A DNA stretch of 38,601 nucleotides from a virus, in the IMG/VR virus record IMGVR_UViG_3300004176_000001, positions 1-38,601 of that record; one strand, 5' to 3'. Under the pieces are notes generated by a model. That model made no database searches. It was not told where the DNA came from and saw only the letters and a program-made list of their open reading frames with translations. Position numbers and translations under genes: made by a program. This document shows positions 6,703 through 16,070 of the stretch, one piece after another (positions within the stretch are counted from its first letter, which is position 1; each line of letters begins with the position of its first letter).

Positions 6703-8946
6703 ATGGCATTAGGCGTCACCGTAGATATTAATGCGCATCTAGGCAATATATCGGGCCAGGTCGACCAGGCTGTCGACCAGCTCAATAGATTCCAGCAACA
6801 AGCCGAAAGCATGTCAAGCAAAGTCGGTGCGGCCTTCAAGGCTTTAGGTGTTGGATTGTCCGTAGGTGGAATCGTAACATTTCTTAAGTCCGGAATCGAC
6901 GCCGCTGATGCGCTCAACGATATGGCTGATCGCACCGGTATCGCAGTCGAGCAGTTGGCAGGACTTCAATTAGGCTTAAAACTATCCGATAGCAGCATGG
7001 AGGCGTTTGCCGCCTCGGCCAATAAACTCAGCGCTAATATTGGAAAAAATCGGGAGGAATTCGCAAGGCTCGGTATTACCGCTAAAGACCCGATTGAGGC
7101 GTTTTTGCAATTGGCCGACGTATTCAAATCGATTCAAGATCCGCAAACCCGCGCAGCCCTGGGCGTAAAGGTGCTCAATGAAAATTACGCTGAATTGGCC
7201 CCGCTCTTATTGCAGGGTAGCGCAGCTATTCGCGAACAGATGAAGGATGGGCTGGCTTGGTCCGGTAATATTGGCACAATGTCAAAACAGGCGGCTCAAT
7301 TTAATGATCAGATCGATACTATGAAGTTTCGATTGGGCAGCCTGTCTATCCTCGTTGCCGGTCCGATACTTGATGGATTTACTCAGTTAACTGAGCATAT
7401 CGCCGACGCCACAGAAAAGAGCGTCACATTTAATAATGTGATGAAGGGAATCGGCGATTTTGTATTTCAACGCGATACGTTTACAGGCTTAACCAGGGAG
7501 CTAAGCGACGTTACCGACGCCATCGAGCGTACCGAAGCCAAGATCAAAGCGATTAAAAATGACGGGGCTATTGGGGGGTTAATTGATGGCCTGGCCGGTA
7601 GCGATATTAATCTGGAAAAGAATCGGCTCGACAACTTATTAAAAGAGCGTCAACGCATTATCGACGCCTTTAATGCGCAGCAAAATGAAGCCAAAATAAA
7701 AACAACGACTACCAGTGATGCCGGTGTTAAAGCCTTCCTCGGCATTGGAGAAGAAGCCGAGTCGGCTAATCGAAGGGCGGGCGCCTCGGTTGATGCGCTC
7801 ACCAGCAAATACAATTCCCTGGTAGCATCATTGCAGCGCGAAATCGCCCTGCATGGCGACAATAGCGAAGCCGCCAAAATGGAATACGAGGTGCTCAATG
7901 GCTCGCTGCAAAAATTAAGCGAAGGCCAAAAGCTCAAGCTGTTAAATTTGGCTGCCGAAAAAGATGCCATCGACGCTAATGCTAAAGCCTATGAAGAATA
8001 CGATGCGATCATCGAAGAAAGCCTGAAGCTGGCGCAAAAACAAATCGAAGATACCGCCGCTACATTCGACCGGCTTACGCAAAAATTCGACGGCGCGCGG
8101 CAGGATTTTATCGCCGGTTTGGGCGATGTGCAGGACGCTTTAAACCTCCATATTATCGATGCCGACAGGGCCAAGGTGGAATTCGACAAACTCGGCCAGG
8201 CCTACAATGATTCGTTCATCGATCCCGCCAAAAAGGGCACCGATGAGCTGAGCAAATTTGCCGATCAGGCCGCGCGTAACATGCAGGACGCCTTTGCTAA
8301 TTTCCTATTCGATCCGTTCCAGGGCGGGCTGACCGGTATGCTGGACGGTTTTATTACCACGCTTCGGCGGATGGCGGCCGAGGCCAGCAGCGCGTATATT
8401 TTCGACGCCCTGAAAAGCTCGTTTAAGGATTCAAGCAGCAGCGGCAGCGATGCGGGCGGCTTTTTCAGCTCCCTGTTTTCGTTGTTTAGTTCATCCAGTT
8501 CAGGGAGCACCTTTCAGGGCAACGGCCCGTTGCTCTCTTACGCCAACGCCGTCGGCAATATTTACGATAGCGGCAATGTGGTACCATTTGCCAAAGGCGG
8601 TGTGTTTGAGGGCGGCAATGTCATTGCCTTTCCCAAAACCAACCACTCTAATCCCGTTATCAAATTTGCCAAGGGCGATCTGTTCGACCAGCCGACAAAA
8701 TTCCCCATGGCAGGCGGGCGCACCGGTTTAATGGGCGAGGCCGGACCGGAGGCGATTATGCCGTTAACGCGTGGGCCGGACGGCAAGCTGGGCGTTAAAT
8801 CGATGGGCGGCGGCCAGCACCCCGCGCAAACCATCAATATTACCGTCAATGTGCAATCGGGCACAGCGCCGGATGTGCGCCGGGCTGCAGGACAGGGCGC
8901 GCGCGAGGCGTTAGGCCTGATCAACGGGGCGTCGCGGTATGTCTGA
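6703..8946 (+). CDS. Tape measure protein
   Basis: A 747-residue, mostly helical protein following the chaperone genes. It contains hydrophobic helices near residues 45-65 (AFKALGVGLSVGGIVTFLK), long coiled-coil-like stretches (about 320-460), a Ser/Gly-rich linker (SSSSGSDAGGFFSSLFSLFS) and the C-terminal GLMGEAGPEAIMPLTRGPDG motif common in tape measure proteins. It sets tail length and may assist DNA entry. By comparison with lambda (853 residues, about 135 nm) a tail of roughly 110-120 nm is expected, but this is only an estimate. The 3' end overlaps the next gene by 8 bases. Confidence 0.93.
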   Translation: MALGVTVDINAHLGNISGQVDQAVDQLNRFQQQAESMSSKVGAAFKALGVGLSVGGIVTFLKSGIDAADALNDMADRTGIAVEQLAGLQLGLKLSDSSMEAFAASANKLSANIGKNREEFARLGITAKDPIEAFLQLADVFKSIQDPQTRAALGVKVLNENYAELAPLLLQGSAAIREQMKDGLAWSGNIGTMSKQAAQFNDQIDTMKFRLGSLSILVAGPILDGFTQLTEHIADATEKSVTFNNVMKGIGDFVFQRDTFTGLTRELSDVTDAIERTEAKIKAIKNDGAIGGLIDGLAGSDINLEKNRLDNLLKERQRIIDAFNAQQNEAKIKTTTTSDAGVKAFLGIGEEAESANRRAGASVDALTSKYNSLVASLQREIALHGDNSEAAKMEYEVLNGSLQKLSEGQKLKLLNLAAEKDAIDANAKAYEEYDAIIEESLKLAQKQIEDTAATFDRLTQKFDGARQDFIAGLGDVQDALNLHIIDADRAKVEFDKLGQAYNDSFIDPAKKGTDELSKFADQAARNMQDAFANFLFDPFQGGLTGMLDGFITTLRRMAAEASSAYIFDALKSSFKDSSSSGSDAGGFFSSLFSLFSSSSSGSTFQGNGPLLSYANAVGNIYDSGNVVPFAKGGVFEGGNVIAFPKTNHSNPVIKFAKGDLFDQPTKFPMAGGRTGLMGEAGPEAIMPLTRGPDGKLGVKSMGGGQHPAQTINITVNVQSGTAPDVRRAAGQGAREALGLINGASRYV

Positions 8947-9808
8947 ATTCTTGGAGGAACGCCTGCCGATTGGCGTCCGCGCCGGCGCGAGTTACTCCGA
9001 CGAGTACAATGTCGAAATAACCGAAACCGCCTCCGGCAGCGAATACCGCCGCTTGGTCCATGCCTTCCCACGCCGGATTTACAACATTTTTTACACACAG
9101 CAAACCGCCGATCTGTGGACGGACATCATGTCGCTGTACCACCGCACTTACGGTATGTATGCCGGTTTCCGCGTCAAGGCATTGGATGATTACACCACCA
9201 ACGGCCGCACCGGTGCACCTACCGCTTTCGATCAGGCCCTGGCGCTGGTATCCGCCGGTATTTATCAGCTTCAGGTAGCCTACGGCAGCGGCGCAGCTAT
9301 CAGCATCGGCAAGCCGGTGCGGTCGATCTTTAAACCGGTGGCCGGCACGGTATTAGTGGCAATCGATACCCTGGCCGTACCCATCACGACCATGTGGACG
9401 GTATCCACCACGACCGGATTAGTCACCTTTAACGCCAATAAAACCGACACGATAACCGGCATCACCCAGGCCAGCAGCGCAGTCGTTACCGTCGGCGCGC
9501 ATACGTTCGCCGTCGGCGAGTCGGTGTATTTTTCCAGCGTCGTCGGCATGACGGAGATCAACGGCAAACGCGGCGTTATTACCGCCATTGGTGCGACCGA
9601 TATCACCGTCAACATCAACTCCACCGCCTACACCGCCTACGCCAGCGCAGGCACGGTCAACACCCGCCCGCAAACCGGCGAAGTGGTTTACGGCGGCTGT
9701 GAATACGACATCCCCTGCCGTTTTAATAGCCGCATCGATGTTAAGTCCTTGGCGCCGGGCGTGCGAGAAACCAGCGAAATAGAAATTATCGAATTGCTTA
9801 ACCTATGA
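8939..9808 (+). CDS. Distal tail protein, DUF2460 family, with inserted FCCH-like domain
   Basis: A 289-residue protein with the DUF2460 signature: an N-terminal FLEERLPIGVRAGASYSDEY, the strand GSEYRRLVHAFPRRIYNIFY, and a C-terminal part ending CEYDIPCRFNSRIDVKSL then EIEIIEL. Family members are distal tail/tail-tip proteins; the gene-transfer-agent homologue is encoded just before a DUF2163 gene, as here. Residues about 163-240 are a beta domain (ASSAVVTVGAHTFAVGESV, GMTEINGKRGVITAIG, ITVNINSTAYT) repeated almost verbatim in the next gene. That domain resembles the FCCH-type domain. Starts in the end of the tape measure gene and ends overlapping the next start. Confidence 0.85.
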   Translation: MSEFLEERLPIGVRAGASYSDEYNVEITETASGSEYRRLVHAFPRRIYNIFYTQQTADLWTDIMSLYHRTYGMYAGFRVKALDDYTTNGRTGAPTAFDQALALVSAGIYQLQVAYGSGAAISIGKPVRSIFKPVAGTVLVAIDTLAVPITTMWTVSTTTGLVTFNANKTDTITGITQASSAVVTVGAHTFAVGESVYFSSVVGMTEINGKRGVITAIGATDITVNINSTAYTAYASAGTVNTRPQTGEVVYGGCEYDIPCRFNSRIDVKSLAPGVRETSEIEIIELLNL

Positions 9809-10869
9809 AATCCGCCGTAGCCGATTACCGCTATAAAATCCACTGCCTACGCATCGTGCCGCTGTGGGGCCCTACGGTCTACCTAACCGATCACGTCCGC
9901 GATTTAACCATGGGCGGGCATACCTACCAGACCGACAGTGGTTACCAATTTACTGGGCAGACTTCAGAAAACGCCATGTCGCCCGGCATTATGGACCTGA
10001 CCGGCATCGCCGACATTGCCGGTATTGATTACAATGAGATTGTCTCCGGCGTCTTCGACAATGCCCGCGTCTACGCTTTCGCCACCACCTGGAATAGCCC
10101 CGTCGAGGATGAAGAGCCCCTGGGCATGGCGTTCATGGGCAAGATCACGCAGCGGGATAAACGCTACACCGCCGAGCTGATGATGTCGGTCGACGTGCTC
10201 AACCAATCCGTCGGCAAAACCTATACGACAACCTGCCAAAAAACTTTTGGCGGCCAGGAATACGCCGGCTGTAAAGTTGATCTAGGGCCGATTACCGTCA
10301 CCGGCACGATTACTTCAGTCACTAGCAATTCCATATTCCGCGACAGCGCCCGCACCGAGGATGATGATTATTTCGGCGAGGGCACGATCGCCTTTACCAC
10401 CGGCGCCAATGCCGGGCTGAAGCCGGAGGAAATTAAAACCTTCATCGGCGTGCATACCGGCACGATTACCGCGATTACCAAAGCGGCCTCAGCCGTAGTC
10501 ACTATAGGTGCTAATACTTTCGTTAGAGGCAATGTGGTAGTGTTTTCCGGTGTCAGCGGAATGACGGAAATCAACGGGCTGACCGGTACAATTACGGCAG
10601 TAGATGCAACGGCCAGTATAACGGTCGACATCAACAGCACGGCATTTACCACCTATACCAGCGGCGGCACGGTGGCGCATATCGCGGGCGGCATTACTAC
10701 CCATGAGGCGTTCCATTACCCAGTTGAAGTCGGCGATGCCTACACCATGATCCCCGGCTGCCGCAAGCGCCTGGCGGATTGCAAAACCAAATGGAGCAAT
10801 ATCGCGAATTTCGGCGGGTTTAGCTTTATCCCAACCAGCTCGCAGTATCAAGACCGGGGGCTTAAATGA
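9805..10869 (+). CDS. Tail-tip protein, DUF2163 / phage BR0599 family, with FCCH-like domain
   Basis: A 354-residue protein. The N-terminal half (CLRIVPLWGPTVYLTDHVRD, GIMDLTGIADIAGIDYNEI) and the C-terminal cysteine motif region (MIPGCRKRLADCKTKWSNIA then NFGGFSFIP) match the DUF2163 tail protein, whose cysteines resemble the metal site of lambda gpL. Further cysteines are at TTTCQKTFGGQEYAGCKVDL. Between about residues 215 and 290 there is an inserted domain (ASAVVTIGANTFVRGNVVVF, GMTEINGLTGTITAV, SITVDINSTAFT) that duplicates the one in the previous protein. It forms part of the tail tip next to the hub. Overlaps both neighbours by 4 bases. Confidence 0.85.
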   Translation: MKSAVADYRYKIHCLRIVPLWGPTVYLTDHVRDLTMGGHTYQTDSGYQFTGQTSENAMSPGIMDLTGIADIAGIDYNEIVSGVFDNARVYAFATTWNSPVEDEEPLGMAFMGKITQRDKRYTAELMMSVDVLNQSVGKTYTTTCQKTFGGQEYAGCKVDLGPITVTGTITSVTSNSIFRDSARTEDDDYFGEGTIAFTTGANAGLKPEEIKTFIGVHTGTITAITKAASAVVTIGANTFVRGNVVVFSGVSGMTEINGLTGTITAVDATASITVDINSTAFTTYTSGGTVAHIAGGITTHEAFHYPVEVGDAYTMIPGCRKRLADCKTKWSNIANFGGFSFIPTSSQYQDRGLK

Positions 10870-11024
10870 CGCAAAGCCTAAAGCCCCGTAAAGAGGCTGT
10901 TTGCCGATCCAATACAAAGCGGCCGAGGAATAATATAAAAATTATCCGAGCGCCCATTAGTTATAAATTGGAAGATTTTTTATACAAAAAACCGTGCCAT
11001 CACGATCAATGGTGGACGCTTTGA
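10866..11024 (+). CDS. 52-residue basic protein of unknown function
   Basis: An ATG overlapping the stop of the previous gene (ATGA) opens a 52-codon frame that ends inside the start of the NlpC/P60 gene. The protein is basic at the N-terminus (SLKPRKEAVCRSNTKRPRNN) and ends YKKPCHHDQWWTL. The ATGA junctions on both sides argue for a real, coupled gene. Without it, an intergenic gap of about 125 bases would be unusual in this tightly packed module. No family is recognised. Confidence 0.5.
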   Translation: MTQSLKPRKEAVCRSNTKRPRNNIKIIRAPISYKLEDFLYKKPCHHDQWWTL

Positions 11025-11431
11025 CGCGCGAAGAGATCATTGCCGCCGCCCGCGCCCAGATCGGTACAAAATTCCGCCATCAGGGCCGCGTTCCCGGCTT
11101 GGCGCTGGATTGCGCGGGACTTGCCGCGTGTGTCGCCGGGCAACTGGGCGTTGAATACAACGACCGACCCGGTTATGGCCGCACGCCGCACCGGGGCTTA
11201 TTGCAATCAATGCTGGACGGGCAGCCCTGCCTGGTGCGCGTTTACGATCGGCAGCCGGGCGATATCCTGTTGATGCGTTTCCAGAAAGAGCCACAGCACG
11301 TCGCCATCTGCGCCGGCGCTACCGTAATCCACAGTTACGAGGCCGTGGGCCAGGTCTGCGAACATGATCTGGATGATGAGTGGATCAAGCGCATTGTCGC
11401 GGTTTACCGGTTTGTGGGGGTTGAGGCATGA
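11009..11431 (+). CDS. NlpC/P60-type cysteine peptidase of the tail tip
   Basis: A 140-residue protein with the NlpC/P60 pattern. The catalytic Cys is in LALDCAGLAACVA, the His in EPQHVAICAG, and the polar third residue is probably His in TVIHSYEAVG. The N-terminal helix (TREEIIAAARAQIGTKFRHQ) is standard for the phage tail version, related to the lambda gpK C-terminal domain and to the gene-transfer-agent peptidase encoded after DUF2163. It would cut peptide stems of peptidoglycan during DNA entry. I chose ATG at 11009; GTG at 10994 or 11012 are alternatives. No strong ribosome site is seen, so coupling with the upstream 52-codon gene is likely. Confidence 0.85.
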   Translation: MVDALTREEIIAAARAQIGTKFRHQGRVPGLALDCAGLAACVAGQLGVEYNDRPGYGRTPHRGLLQSMLDGQPCLVRVYDRQPGDILLMRFQKEPQHVAICAGATVIHSYEAVGQVCEHDLDDEWIKRIVAVYRFVGVEA

Positions 11432-14400
11432 GCGGCAGCAGTATAGGCGGCATTGCTCTAGGGATAGTCGGCGCAGCCATTGGGGGATATTTTGGCGGTT
11501 TTCAGGGGGCCTATGCTGGATTTTCGCTTGGTATGACGGTGGGGGGCGCTGTTGGCAGCGCCCTCGACCCCCCGAAAAATAACAATGGCGGTCCGCGCCT
11601 CTCCGACCTGACCATCCAAACCGCCACCTACGGCGCATTTATTCCACGTCTGTACGGTACGATCGCCGTATTCGGAAATATCTTTTGGCTGGAAAATAAC
11701 CAGCTTAAAGAAACAGCTAATGACTCGGGCGGCGGCTTGCTGGGCGGCAAAGGCATGGGAGGGGGCGGGGCGGCATCAACCACCTATACCTATTCCGCTA
11801 CCTTCGCGCTCGGACTGTGCGATTGCAGCGACGGCGATCCGATCATCGGCATTAAGCGCATCTGGATTGGGCCGAAGCTGTTTTACCATGCCGGCAGCAG
11901 CAATCATGCCACGATCATTGCCAGCAACAAGGCGCAGTTGGGTTTTAAGCTTTATCGGGGCACTGATACCCAAACCGCCAACGCCCGTATGCAGTCCACC
12001 TTGGGCGTCGCCAATGTCCCGGCCTATCGCGGCCTGGCTTACATCGTTTTTTACGATTTGCCCCTGGCCGATTACGGCAACTCGCTGATTGCCGCGCAGA
12101 TCAAAGTCGAGATCGTCAAAGCGGGATCGTTGGGCTATGTTTTTGAAAAGGTGGCCTCAGAGACTATTGCGGCGGACGGGTTGCAAGGTTTCTGGCTAGT
12201 GATGGGAAGTAATAATAATTATGCGTACTGCCTACAAACTGCCAGCCAGCGCATTATAACATTCGATATTAACAATCCAGAAAGACCCATCCTGACCAGC
12301 ACAACAGCAAGCGAGTACCCGGATAATTACGACTCCGGTTGCTTTGATGGCACCTGGTTGTATGTTGGGACTAATCAGATCAATCGATGCCTGAAGATAT
12401 TCGACGTTTCCAGCCCAGGGTATCCGGTAAAGGTCAATGAAATGTCTGGTCTTGGTAATTGGATAAGCGCCATGACCGCATTTGGCGACCATGTTTATGC
12501 CGCCGATACCTACGCCAATACCCTGATTATCGTCAATGTATTTGATAAATCAAATCCCTATGCTGAGTCCACAACCAGCATAGGTGGAGGTTTGCGAGCA
12601 TTAATATATAGCGATGGCATCCTGTATGCCCTGGACAGGACAAATTTAAAGCTGTTGATTATCGATGTGGGGGAGGCCTCCAGTCCGGTTATTTTATCGT
12701 CGCTGACATTGGCCTATAACGGCTTTTGGATGGTGAAGAACGGCGATTATCTCTATATCAGACCTGAAACAGACAATTATTTAATCATCGTCGATATTAG
12801 CAACATTTTAAGTCCTGCGGTTGCCAATACCATAGCGCATGCCGAGGCAGGGCCGCTGGCGATAGCGGGCAATTACCTGTATATCGGCAGCTACGCCACA
12901 GTCGATGCACTGGATATCTATAATTTAGACGATCCCGAGAATCCCGCTTATGTCGCTAGCCTGGCAAATGAATATGGATTTCACGGGATGGCTGCAAGCG
13001 GCAATTATCTATATACCTCTGGCGGCCCGTTTAACGTCTATTTCTTCGGTGAGCCGATCATTTCCTCATCATTGGTGCCGCTATCCGATATCGTCAGCGC
13101 CGAGTGCATCCAAAGCAAACTGCTGACCACGGGCGACATCGATGTTACTACATTGACGCCGGAAGTTCGCGGCTACCGCATTTCCGATCTGGGTACTATC
13201 CGGGCTGGCATCGAGCCCCTACAGGCGGCCTGGCCGTTCGACGTGGTTCAGCACGGCTATAAAGTAAAATTCGTGCTGCGCGGCACGGCATCGGTCGCCG
13301 CGATAACCGCAGGTGAATTGGATGCTCGCGAATCCGGCAAAACGCCTGGCGTGCAGATTATCAACAGCCGTGAGATGGATAGCATCCTGCCGCGCAAAGT
13401 CAGCATCAAACATTTTGATTCAAACCGCGAATACGATACCGGCGAGCAATACGCCGAGCGGATCAATACCGATGCCGTCAATGCCGTCGCGCTGAATCTG
13501 GCTGTGGTGCTGACTTCGCAGGAAGCCGCGCAAAAAGCCGAAGTGCTGCTCTATCTGTACTGGATGGAGCGCTATGATATCAGCTTCAGTTTGCCGCCGG
13601 ATTACAGCGAACTGGAACCCGCCGACGTGATTACCATCACGACCGACGATGCCGTCTACGAGTTGCGCCTGACCTCGGTGCAATACACCGCCGATGGCCG
13701 CCTGGAGTGCAAAGCAAAATACAATTTCGCGGCGCTTTATGTGCCGGTCGCTACCGGCGAAGATGGGCAATCGACCGGAACAGAACTGACCCTGAGCGGC
13801 GATACTTTATATGAGCTGCTGGACATCCCCATGCTTCAGGATGTCTACGATATGCCGGGATTCCCGGTCGCGATGACCGGATATGCGGCGGGATGGCCGG
13901 GCGGCGTGTTGTTCCGATCGGAGGATACCGGCCAAACCTGGGCGGCAATCCAGGGCTTTAGTTCCCCCGGATCAACCATGGCATGGGCTGTCGATGCCTT
14001 GGCCGTGCATGGCGGCACGGTGTTGGATAAATCCGGCGTGCTGACGGTGCGGATGCGGCAGGGTACACTCTCCAGCGTTACCGAGGCACAACTATTCGCC
14101 GGGCAAAACTGGTTTGCCTACGGCGCGGACGGCCGTTGGGAAATTATCGCCGCTGAAAACTGCGACTTGCAGGGCGACGGCTCGTATATCCTCACTGATT
14201 TTCTACGCGGCCAGAATGGCACGGAATGGGCAACAGGGCTGCATGTCGCCGGTGATCGCCTCATCCATCTGAGCAGTTCAGAGCTGTTTTGGATCAAGGA
14301 GAATTCGTCGGCCATAGGCGTTGAAAAACTTTACCGAGGCATTACCCGTGGCGAGACGATCGACACTGATAGCGATTATGCGTTTAGTTATGATGGCGTC

Positions 14401-15393
14401 AATTTTGAATGCCTATCGCCGTGCCAATTGACCGGCAATATACATCCAACAACAAAAGACTGGACGTTAACTTGGACGCGGCGCACCCGATTTGCCGGAT
14501 GGCGTGCTCTCGTTGACGCGGCGCTGGGCGAGGCCAGCGAGTCTTATGTAATTGAGATATACAGCGATGGCACTTATGTGACGGTAGTGCGCACGCTGAC
14601 GGCAACATCGCCAACGGTCGCCTATACGCGCACGCAGCAAGAAACCGACTTCGGCATTATCCAGCCGACCTTATATGTAAAGATTTATCAGTTATCGGCG
14701 ACTGTTGGAAGAGGTTATCCATTAATTGAATCGATAAATCGAGGCCAAGATTTATCGAGCTATGAGGCGCTCGCATTATTTTTTGAAGGCAGCAATGGCA
14801 GCACGACATTCGTTGATAGCTCGGCTAATACGATTAAATCAGTTGCGGCAAATGGGAACGCGCAGATCAGCACGGCGCAATATTATACTGGAGCTTCGTC
14901 CGGATTATTCGATGGTGCTGGTGATTATCTTAGCGTCACTGATCATAATGATTTTAATTTCGGCAGCGGCGATTTCACGATCCAAATGATGATACGGCCA
15001 ATCGCTAATCCTGGGGCTGGTAGTTATGCGTGTTTGTATGCTCAACGGACCGGTGGCGCGAGTAATTTTGCCCTAGGTTTTTGGTTGGATGGTACAAATA
15101 AATATTATGTGGCGTGGACTACGGATGGGGTAACACCCATCGCAACAACATTTGCGTCCGGGTCATTACCAACAGTCGGGGCATGGAATAAGATCGAATT
15201 AATAAGGCGGGGCGCCAACCTAGAAGTTTGGTTGGATGATGTACAGCAGGGTTCGACGTACAATATCGGATCAACAAATATATTCAATAGCTCTGCCAAT
15301 GTCGTCATTGGCTGCTCTGATGCTGGCACTACATGGCCCTACAATGGCTATATTGATACCGCATTAGTCTACAAAGGCTACTCCTCCCATTAA
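11428..15393 (+). CDS. Giant tail hub / host-specificity protein with LVIVD propeller and LamG-like domain
   Basis: A 1321-residue protein following NlpC/P60, in the position of the gene-transfer-agent 'megatron' and lambda gpJ. Residues 1-45 are a Gly/Ala-rich membrane-like segment (IGGIALGIVGAAIGGYFGGF). Residues about 60-240 and 550-1100 form the hub proper (e.g. LYGTIAVFGNIFWLENNQLK; YDISFSLPPDYSELEPADVI). Residues about 245-545 interrupt it with seven LVIVD-type repeats of about 42 residues (GNYLYI...LxIYDI...P), predicted to be a seven-bladed beta propeller. Residues about 1110-1315 resemble a LamG/concanavalin-like lectin domain (FDGAGDYLSVTDHNDFNFGS, FTIQMMIRP). The propeller and lectin segments look richer in A/T than the hub, hinting at acquisition. 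Probably binds receptor and opens the envelope. Confidence 0.88.
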   Translation: MSGSSIGGIALGIVGAAIGGYFGGFQGAYAGFSLGMTVGGAVGSALDPPKNNNGGPRLSDLTIQTATYGAFIPRLYGTIAVFGNIFWLENNQLKETANDSGGGLLGGKGMGGGGAASTTYTYSATFALGLCDCSDGDPIIGIKRIWIGPKLFYHAGSSNHATIIASNKAQLGFKLYRGTDTQTANARMQSTLGVANVPAYRGLAYIVFYDLPLADYGNSLIAAQIKVEIVKAGSLGYVFEKVASETIAADGLQGFWLVMGSNNNYAYCLQTASQRIITFDINNPERPILTSTTASEYPDNYDSGCFDGTWLYVGTNQINRCLKIFDVSSPGYPVKVNEMSGLGNWISAMTAFGDHVYAADTYANTLIIVNVFDKSNPYAESTTSIGGGLRALIYSDGILYALDRTNLKLLIIDVGEASSPVILSSLTLAYNGFWMVKNGDYLYIRPETDNYLIIVDISNILSPAVANTIAHAEAGPLAIAGNYLYIGSYATVDALDIYNLDDPENPAYVASLANEYGFHGMAASGNYLYTSGGPFNVYFFGEPIISSSLVPLSDIVSAECIQSKLLTTGDIDVTTLTPEVRGYRISDLGTIRAGIEPLQAAWPFDVVQHGYKVKFVLRGTASVAAITAGELDARESGKTPGVQIINSREMDSILPRKVSIKHFDSNREYDTGEQYAERINTDAVNAVALNLAVVLTSQEAAQKAEVLLYLYWMERYDISFSLPPDYSELEPADVITITTDDAVYELRLTSVQYTADGRLECKAKYNFAALYVPVATGEDGQSTGTELTLSGDTLYELLDIPMLQDVYDMPGFPVAMTGYAAGWPGGVLFRSEDTGQTWAAIQGFSSPGSTMAWAVDALAVHGGTVLDKSGVLTVRMRQGTLSSVTEAQLFAGQNWFAYGADGRWEIIAAENCDLQGDGSYILTDFLRGQNGTEWATGLHVAGDRLIHLSSSELFWIKENSSAIGVEKLYRGITRGETIDTDSDYAFSYDGVNFECLSPCQLTGNIHPTTKDWTLTWTRRTRFAGWRALVDAALGEASESYVIEIYSDGTYVTVVRTLTATSPTVAYTRTQQETDFGIIQPTLYVKIYQLSATVGRGYPLIESINRGQDLSSYEALALFFEGSNGSTTFVDSSANTIKSVAANGNAQISTAQYYTGASSGLFDGAGDYLSVTDHNDFNFGSGDFTIQMMIRPIANPGAGSYACLYAQRTGGASNFALGFWLDGTNKYYVAWTTDGVTPIATTFASGSLPTVGAWNKIELIRRGANLEVWLDDVQQGSTYNIGSTNIFNSSANVVIGCSDAGTTWPYNGYIDTALVYKGYSSH

Positions 15394-15401
15394 GGCCAAT
15401 T

Positions 15402-16055
15402 ATGTCTGATTCAACCAGCTTACTTACCCAACTCACCACCGCCCAGGCCGGCAAAGAAGCGACGGTCAACGAGTTGCTCAATGCGCTTGGCGCGCCCTCA
15501 TTCGGCGGTCGTAAACAATCCTCATCCGGCCTCAGTTGGGATTATTTCGGCGGACGCATCCTGGTCGACGGCGTCAGCACGGCCATCGCCAACGGCACAG
15601 TCACGCTGTCGGCCTCGACGACCAATTACGTCGAATCCACCCGCGCCGGCGTCGTCAGCAAGAACACGACGGCATTCACGCCGGGATCAATCGCGCTGTA
15701 TAAGGTTGTCACAGGCACAGCCACCGTCACCAGCTACGAGGATCACCGGCCCTGGCTAAAGCTGGCAGCCGGAAAACTGGCCCGGTCGATTGCCAGCGAT
15801 GCCAACATCATACTAACTCACGCCGAAGCGCTCTGCGACATCCTGGAATTTACCAGCGGAGTTAGCCTGACCGCCACGCGCAATGTCGTGCTTCCGCTGG
15901 CCGCGAAACAATACACCGTTTTCAACAATACCACCGGCGCGCAAAGCCTACAGTTTATCGGCGCATCCGGAACAGGCATCACCGTCGCCAACGGCAAGCG
16001 GGCAATCGTTTACGCCGACGGCACCAATGTCGTGCGCGTTACGGCGGATCAATAA
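15402..16055 (+). CDS. Tail fibre-like protein
   Basis: A 217-residue protein right after the hub. The N-terminus (LLTQLTTAQAGKEATVNELL) resembles the attachment segment of short fibre or DUF2793-type proteins. The middle is beta-rich (ANGTVTLSASTTNYVESTRA; ITSYEDHRPWLKLA-like segment near residue 112). The C-terminal 55 residues (NVVLPLAAKQYTVFNNTTGA, IVYADGTNVVRV) form a small beta module that has a relative at the end of the protein at 3023-3553. A role in the tail tip or fibre is inferred from position and composition. The hub stop and this start are only 8 bases apart. Confidence 0.65.
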   Translation: MSDSTSLLTQLTTAQAGKEATVNELLNALGAPSFGGRKQSSSGLSWDYFGGRILVDGVSTAIANGTVTLSASTTNYVESTRAGVVSKNTTAFTPGSIALYKVVTGTATVTSYEDHRPWLKLAAGKLARSIASDANIILTHAEALCDILEFTSGVSLTATRNVVLPLAAKQYTVFNNTTGAQSLQFIGASGTGITVANGKRAIVYADGTNVVRVTADQ

Positions 16056-16070
16056 AATCGGAGATATAAA

